Positions 59,079 through 64,000 of a stretch of 64,000 bases of DNA are shown here, in pieces (within the stretch, counting starts at the first letter, position 1; the number at the start of each line of letters is the position of its first letter). The stretch covers positions 40,450,530 to 40,514,529 of the forward strand of contig CM056380.1 of the NCBI GenBank assembly GCA_029718625.1. The letters run 5' to 3'. The position numbers and the translations under genes are program-made. The notes beneath the pieces were generated by a model. That model did not search any database and was not told where the DNA came from. It saw only the letters and a list, made by a program, of their open reading frames with translations. The DNA is from Synaphobranchus kaupii (taxonomy: Eukaryota > Chordata > Actinopteri > Anguilliformes > Synaphobranchidae).

Positions 59079-59227
59079 AAGCAATAGTTCACTTGAGGTT
59101 TGTGCGTTATTGGAAATATAAGCACTGCTTTGACATCGCAGCAACGAGACCACAGGTCAAGTTGCGAAGTACTGTCAGCAGTGCTTGTATCCAATAATGC
59201 ACGAACCTCGAGTGATCTATTGCTTTT
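59079..59227. mobile_element. Hairpin element with about 50-bp inverted repeats
   Basis: AAGCAATAGTTCACTTGAGG and ATAAGCACTGCT on the left pair with AGCAGTGCTTGTATCC and CCTCGAGTGATCTATTGCTT on the right, around a loop of about 50 bases. There is no open frame. It is probably a small non-autonomous transposon directly next to the SINE fragment. Confidence 0.7.
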
Positions 59228-61180
59228 ATACGAAGTTGCTCGTTAATATTCGGGGGGAAAAAAAACGAGAGGGAGAGCCACAAATGCCCTATTAAAACCA
59301 GCATTATAAAACCAAACTGTGACTTAATGTTTATAAAGATATTTTGCTAATGTATTATTCTAGATCAGGAAGGTCTCCTGTATGCTATTGATAGACTAGC
59401 GTTACGTTAACGTAACAAGTCCACAGTGTGGATTAATTGCGAGTTGAATGTTAAACAATTTTGGTAGAAACAAGCATTCACAGAATCCGTGATCTAGGCT
59501 AAATATTCATTTTAATTAAGTTACCACAGTGCGATTGTCGCGAATATGTAGCTACATGCGAATCCACTTTTGATGTTGTTTTCTCTCCACCCATTAACAG
59601 CACAGCAGCTGAGAGCTGGCTCTAGTTAGCAAGCTAACATGTACAGTAAGGTGAAAGTTTAATGAATGAAATGGATAGTGGGTTGGAAACGGATATTTCT
59701 CTCGACTTCACCAGGCAGTCTGTCATTAATTTTCTCATATGGAGGGTGAAAGCGAGTGGCTGGCTAGCTACGCTGATTGTAGCTTGCTCTGCTGCAAGTG
59801 CAAATGTTACACCAAACCTCAGTGCTCAATGCTGCGCAAAGGCTAACTTTAATGCCAGTGGGCTCAGTCCACAACAAGCACCGTCACTGCGGTCACACAA
59901 ATGACACAAGCACACACACGCACCCTCACCTCCCGCTTCGTGCAACCTACAATCTGTAATATGTTTAACCATTGTGAATTCACAACATTATGAAATCACA
60001 ACATTTATAAAACTGCCTTTTCATTCTGAGTTGTTTATATATTGTACCTCAGATTTTTTCCAGTTCTTATCCAAAATTATGTGTCCCCCAGTTAAGGGGT
60101 GGGGAGTTAGATAAAATTAGAAAATATGACATTTCCTATATGTAACACCACTTCTGGTCGAAGCCCCGCCCACTTCTGTTTTTTTATCCAGATACAGATA
60201 GTGGCATCGCTGCACACCCCTAGTGTCTACGCAGTGGTAGTGCGGTTATGCTAAATACCAGCACTGGTGGAACGTGTCTCGGCCAATCACGTTACTCGCT
60301 CGAATCTCATTGTTGCATAAGCTTTTATTAACATGTCTCTTTATTCTGCAGTTCCAGATAACACACCTGAACACCCTTCTACGGAACACCTCTTCCCTTT
60401 GGAATAAATACTGAACTGCGGTTTCTTTTATTTGTTGTTTCTCTTCTGCATTTCTCCTTGTTCACTGGAATAATTTCTTTTGAGCGTGCGGTATCGCCTA
60501 CATGCGACAACATAAAAAAAAAAACAGCTTATATTTCAATTGTCTTAGGCCTTGATATTGTGGTACTAACCAGAACTGTTCATGGCATGCTTCTAAAATG
60601 TCTGATAACACTGAGTGCCTGGACCTCCTATGATATCAGCCTCACGGCTGTGCATCTTGGGTTGCCGGTTATTGAGTACACAGTCAGGTCTGTGGGATCT
60701 AGTGCCTCCCTGGGTCGATGTTGGCCATTTTGGATTGATGAAGCTACGACTGTGGTGTGACCCGCCTTTGAAACGCGGCTTGTTCCCATCGTGGTGGTGG
60801 GGCGGGAGGCGAAAGATGGGTTCGTGACCCAGTAGAATTCTCGGGGTGCCCTGAGGCCCGATCCCTCGGCAGGAACACGCCTGAAAACTCGCCGTAGGTG
60901 TCTGAGCAGAGCAGGTGGCTGGTGACAAGCCGTTATGCTCAGCGCTTGTCTCTATTCCTCCTCCTCTTTCTCCTCCCCACAAACCGGTCTCCCTCCCTGT
61001 TGCATAGCAGGCACACAGCGTCTTTTTACTCGCTTTCCATGGTGAGAAGTAGAAACCCCCCGTCGACCGTCATTCCCTGTGCAGGAATGAAGCGTCACCC
61101 ACAAAACAAACAGCCCCCCCTCCCCCACCTGAAATAAAGGCAAGATAAATGCTCCAGATTTCTCAGCTAGACCAACACAA
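59228..61180. other. Intron sequence without recognised genes
   Basis: Unique sequence. The phrase GTGGCATCGCTGCACACCCC near 60,200 resembles a transposon end but has no partner in view. Open frames of 80-130 codons at 59,662 and 60,593 have no domain that I know. Confidence 0.45.
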
Positions 61181-61184
61181 GGTT

Positions 61185-61560
61185 AGCTTTTATACATTTC
61201 ACAATTCATAATGCTGTTGGTTAGCCTTTCTAGATTTCAGGATTCATAATGCTGTTGGTCAGCCTTTCTAGATTTCACAATTCATAACGCTGGACGGACA
61301 TATTGGGTACTATAAGACACTATTCATAATGCTGGACGGCCATATTGGTTTGGCTGGTATTATAAGACACTATTCATAATGCTGGACGGTCATATTGGGT
61401 ATTATAAGACACTGTTCATAAGGCTGGACGGCCATATTGGTTTGGCTGGTATTATAAGACACTATTCATAATGCTGAACGGTCATATTGGGTATTATAAG
61501 ACACTATTCATAATGCTGGATGGTCATATTGGGTATTATAAGACACTATTCATAATAGAT
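61185..61560 (+). repeat. About 42-48-bp tandem repeat
   Basis: Two related parts are visible. The first has TTTCACAATTCATAATGCTG and TTGGTTAGCCTTTCTAGA units (about 43 bp). The second has TATTCATAATGCTGGACGGT and CATATTGGGTATTATAAGAC units, some lengthened by TTTGGCTGG. The shared CATAATGCTG core suggests one origin. Confidence 0.92.
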
Positions 61561-62019
61561 GTTTTTTCAGTTTCTTTTATTATTTTGTACACTGTTGACT
61601 TCCGAAATCTTTGTTTCTTTACTTTTTCTTTAAATATGTTCTAATGTTGAATATCTATTACGGTGTAGTCTAATATCACACAGCTTTTCAAAAGAAATTG
61701 GAGTACTGTTTAATGGTAAATCGTGGTATGATTGATGTTTAATGCGGTTTTAAGATCGGTCTTCTGTACGGTCACACCTGTTTCTTAGTCGATTTTGCGA
61801 GCTTAGTTGGAATATTTCTGATTCAACACAGGCATGGATTTAAACACAAACTTGTCATTGTGTACACCACTAACGTACTGCAGCGTGAGTTATGGTCTCG
61901 GTGCAGACAGTGAAGACTTCACTCATACCTTGTAGGATGCTTGAAAGCATAGCCTATCCAAAGGGAATGGCCTTAACTTGCGATGGTGTGCGGGAATGTT
62001 TATGTTATTAATGTATATT
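61561..62019. other. Intron sequence without recognised features
   Basis: AT-rich unique sequence. No gene, RNA or clear repeat is seen. Confidence 0.4.
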
Positions 62020-62182
62020 TTTAGGGCTTTTTCAGCTTTATTGGGCAGCACAGTGTAGAGAGGCGGGAAGAATAGGGAGAGACATGCGACAAAGGTCGCG
62101 TGGTTGGATTCGAACCGTCTATGTCGCAGCTCGCAATGAGCATGTGGATAGCGCTCTACAGGCTACGCCCCTGAGACACCCT
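62020..62182 (-). mobile_element. tRNA-derived SINE, nearly full copy
   Basis: Read on the minus strand it starts GGGTGTCTCAGGGGCGTAGC and CTGTAGAGCGCT (A box), then GACGGTTCGAATCC (B box). It continues through CGACCTTTGTCGCATGTCTC and TCTACACTGTGCTGCCCAAT to an AAAGCTGAAAAAGCCCTAAA tail. It is the most complete of three copies in the window. Confidence 0.82.
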
Positions 62183-62401
62183 CATTTTAATTTTAGAATG
62201 TAATTTTTTTATTTTAAAGTGAATTTTCAGTTACATTTATTTGACTTTACTTAATTAATTTTTGAGCATTTGGCCTCCTTTGAGAGAGATGCTTGTGGGA
62301 GGAGGACGAGGTATGAGCAGGCGGGGACACCTGCTTGATCCCACAGCAGTGCCACCCTTTAAATGTCACCCCATCGATAGTGCAGCCCTCAGGGGTTACG
62401 A

Positions 62402-62496
62402 GAGATAGGGGGAGGGAGGAGAGAGAGAGGGAAGGAGAGAGTGATAGAGGGAGCGAGAGAGAGCAGAAGAGAGAGGGAGAAGGAGAGAGACAGAGA
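62402..62496 (+). repeat. GA-rich simple repeat
   Basis: GAGAGA and GGAGGGAG runs without a regular long unit. Confidence 0.9.
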
Positions 62497-62594
62497 AAAC
62501 CCTGTTCGTTGTGGGGGAGATGAGTGGTCCAGTTTGCTGGGGGACCCCAGTACCCCTGTACCAAACACATTTTTAGAGACCTGGGTGGACTGGG

Positions 62595-62770
<176 letters not shown>

Positions 62771-63041
62771 AGGCATGTTAATGAAAGGATTGCAATCCCG
62801 AGGTGAACTAATGAATGTTGTCACAGCAGCCATCTGTGTGTGTGTGTGTCTCTGGGAGAGGGAGAAGAGAGTGTGTGTGATAGTGCAGACGTATATTTGT
62901 GTGACTGTCCGTATAAGTCTGTTCATGGAGGGGCGGGGCAGTGCCATGAGCAGGAGCTGGAATCAACGCGAAGGGGGGGAAGACAGGGGCGGGGCTATGA
63001 GAAAGGGAGTCTGTGTGTGCAGCAGGTGGATCAGGATCTGG

Positions 63042-63543
63042 ACAGGGGAGGGATAGAGGGAGACTGAGAGAGTGCAGTGAGGGAGAATGAGAGAGAGTGC
63101 AGAGGGAGGGAGGGAGGGATAGAGGGAGACTGAGAGAGTGCAGAGGGAGGGATAGAGGGAGACTGAGAGAGTGCAGAGAGGGAGGGAGGGATAGAGAGAG
63201 ACTGAGAGTGCAGAGAGAGGGAGGGAGGGAGGGATAGAGGGAGACAGAGTGCAGAGAGGGAGGGAGGGATAGAGAGAGACAGAGTGCAGAGAGAGGGAGG
63301 GAGGGATAGAGGGAGACTGAGAGAGTGCAGAGGGAGGGAGGGAGGGATAGAGGGAGACAGAGAGTGCAGAGAGGGAGGGAGGGAGGGATAGAGAGAGACT
63401 GAGAGTGCAGAGAGAGGGAGGGAGGGAGGGATAGAGGGAGACAGAGAGTGCAGAGAGGGAGGGAGGGATAGAGAGAGACTGAGAGAGTGCAGAGAGAGGG
63501 AGGGAGGGAGAGAGGGACTCAGGGAGGGAGGGAGAGAGAGAGA
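63042..63543 (+). repeat. GA-rich minisatellite, 35-45-bp units
   Basis: Units combine GGGAGGGAGGGATAGAGGGA with GACTGAGAGAGTGCAGAG, with variable numbers of GGGA. About 12 copies are present, all strongly purine-rich on the plus strand. Confidence 0.93.
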
Positions 63544-63713
63544 CTTGAGAAACGCCGCAGTATGCTGGTGTCTGGAGGGTTGCTATGGGCCTGGCGATGC
63601 GGTCTGTGCAGCTGTCTGTGAGGGAGTGAGGGGAGTGTGTCTGAATGTTAATGGGGCTCAGAGAGAGAGGCGGGAAGCAGGCTCACAACAACAGGTTAGC
63701 CAGGTCTGAAACG

Positions 63714-64000
<287 letters not shown>

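Noticed and set aside
59662..60982. Open frames of 80-129 codons in camk2a intron 2
   Set aside because: No homology that I can recognise, and lengths are compatible with chance in GC-mixed sequence.

Overview
This window is nuclear DNA from a bony fish, almost certainly a teleost. The evidence is vertebrate genes split by GT-AG introns, very abundant GT/CA microsatellites, Sleeping Beauty-type Tc1 transposons, a 5S-rRNA-derived SINE of the SINE3 kind, tRNA-derived SINEs and several hAT-type MITEs. I cannot name the species. There are no bacterial, viral, plasmid or CRISPR features, and most long open frames are accidents of tandem repeats whose unit lengths are multiples of three.

Layout. 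Bases 1-18,833 are a block of consecutive, mostly unrelated tandem arrays (36-bp, TG/TATA compound, 35-bp, 39-bp, 19-bp, 33-bp and 47-bp units), ending at a 500-N gap (18,834-19,333). From about 20.4 to 26.7 kb lies a plus-strand sulfatase gene identified as arsi (arylsulfatase I) in three coding exons, with three apparent single-base indels in homopolymer runs of the last exon. From 26.7 to 41.1 kb is an intergenic stretch with microsatellites, hAT-type MITEs and two Tc1-family elements inserted in one TA-rich spot (36.5-39.7 kb). At 41,654 the coding sequence of a CaM kinase II gene starts on the plus strand. Its first two coding exons (41,654-41,718 and 42,956-43,050) are present, and its second intron appears to fill the rest of the window. 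That intron holds MITEs, a decayed Tc1 element, SINEs, further minisatellites, long GT runs and a second 500-N gap (56,684-57,183).

The order and orientation arsi then camk2a, both on one strand, matches the neighbouring ARSI and CAMK2A genes of human 5q32. The ARSI-like C-terminal CKxCKLRS motif separates this locus from the paralogous ARSJ-CAMK2D pair, which has the same arrangement. The two genes do not act in one pathway: one product is a secretory-pathway sulfatase and the other a cytoplasmic, mainly neuronal kinase.

I did not find a convincing undescribed biological system. The most useful observations are the probable base-level errors in arsi, an arsi intron not expected from the human gene, a tandemly duplicated splice donor, a tandem array of 3'-splice-site-like units, a Tc1 derivative that keeps only an intact DNA-binding domain, a 0.9-kb palindrome inside a dead Sleeping Beauty-like element, and hAT MITE copies with exact 8-bp target duplications.
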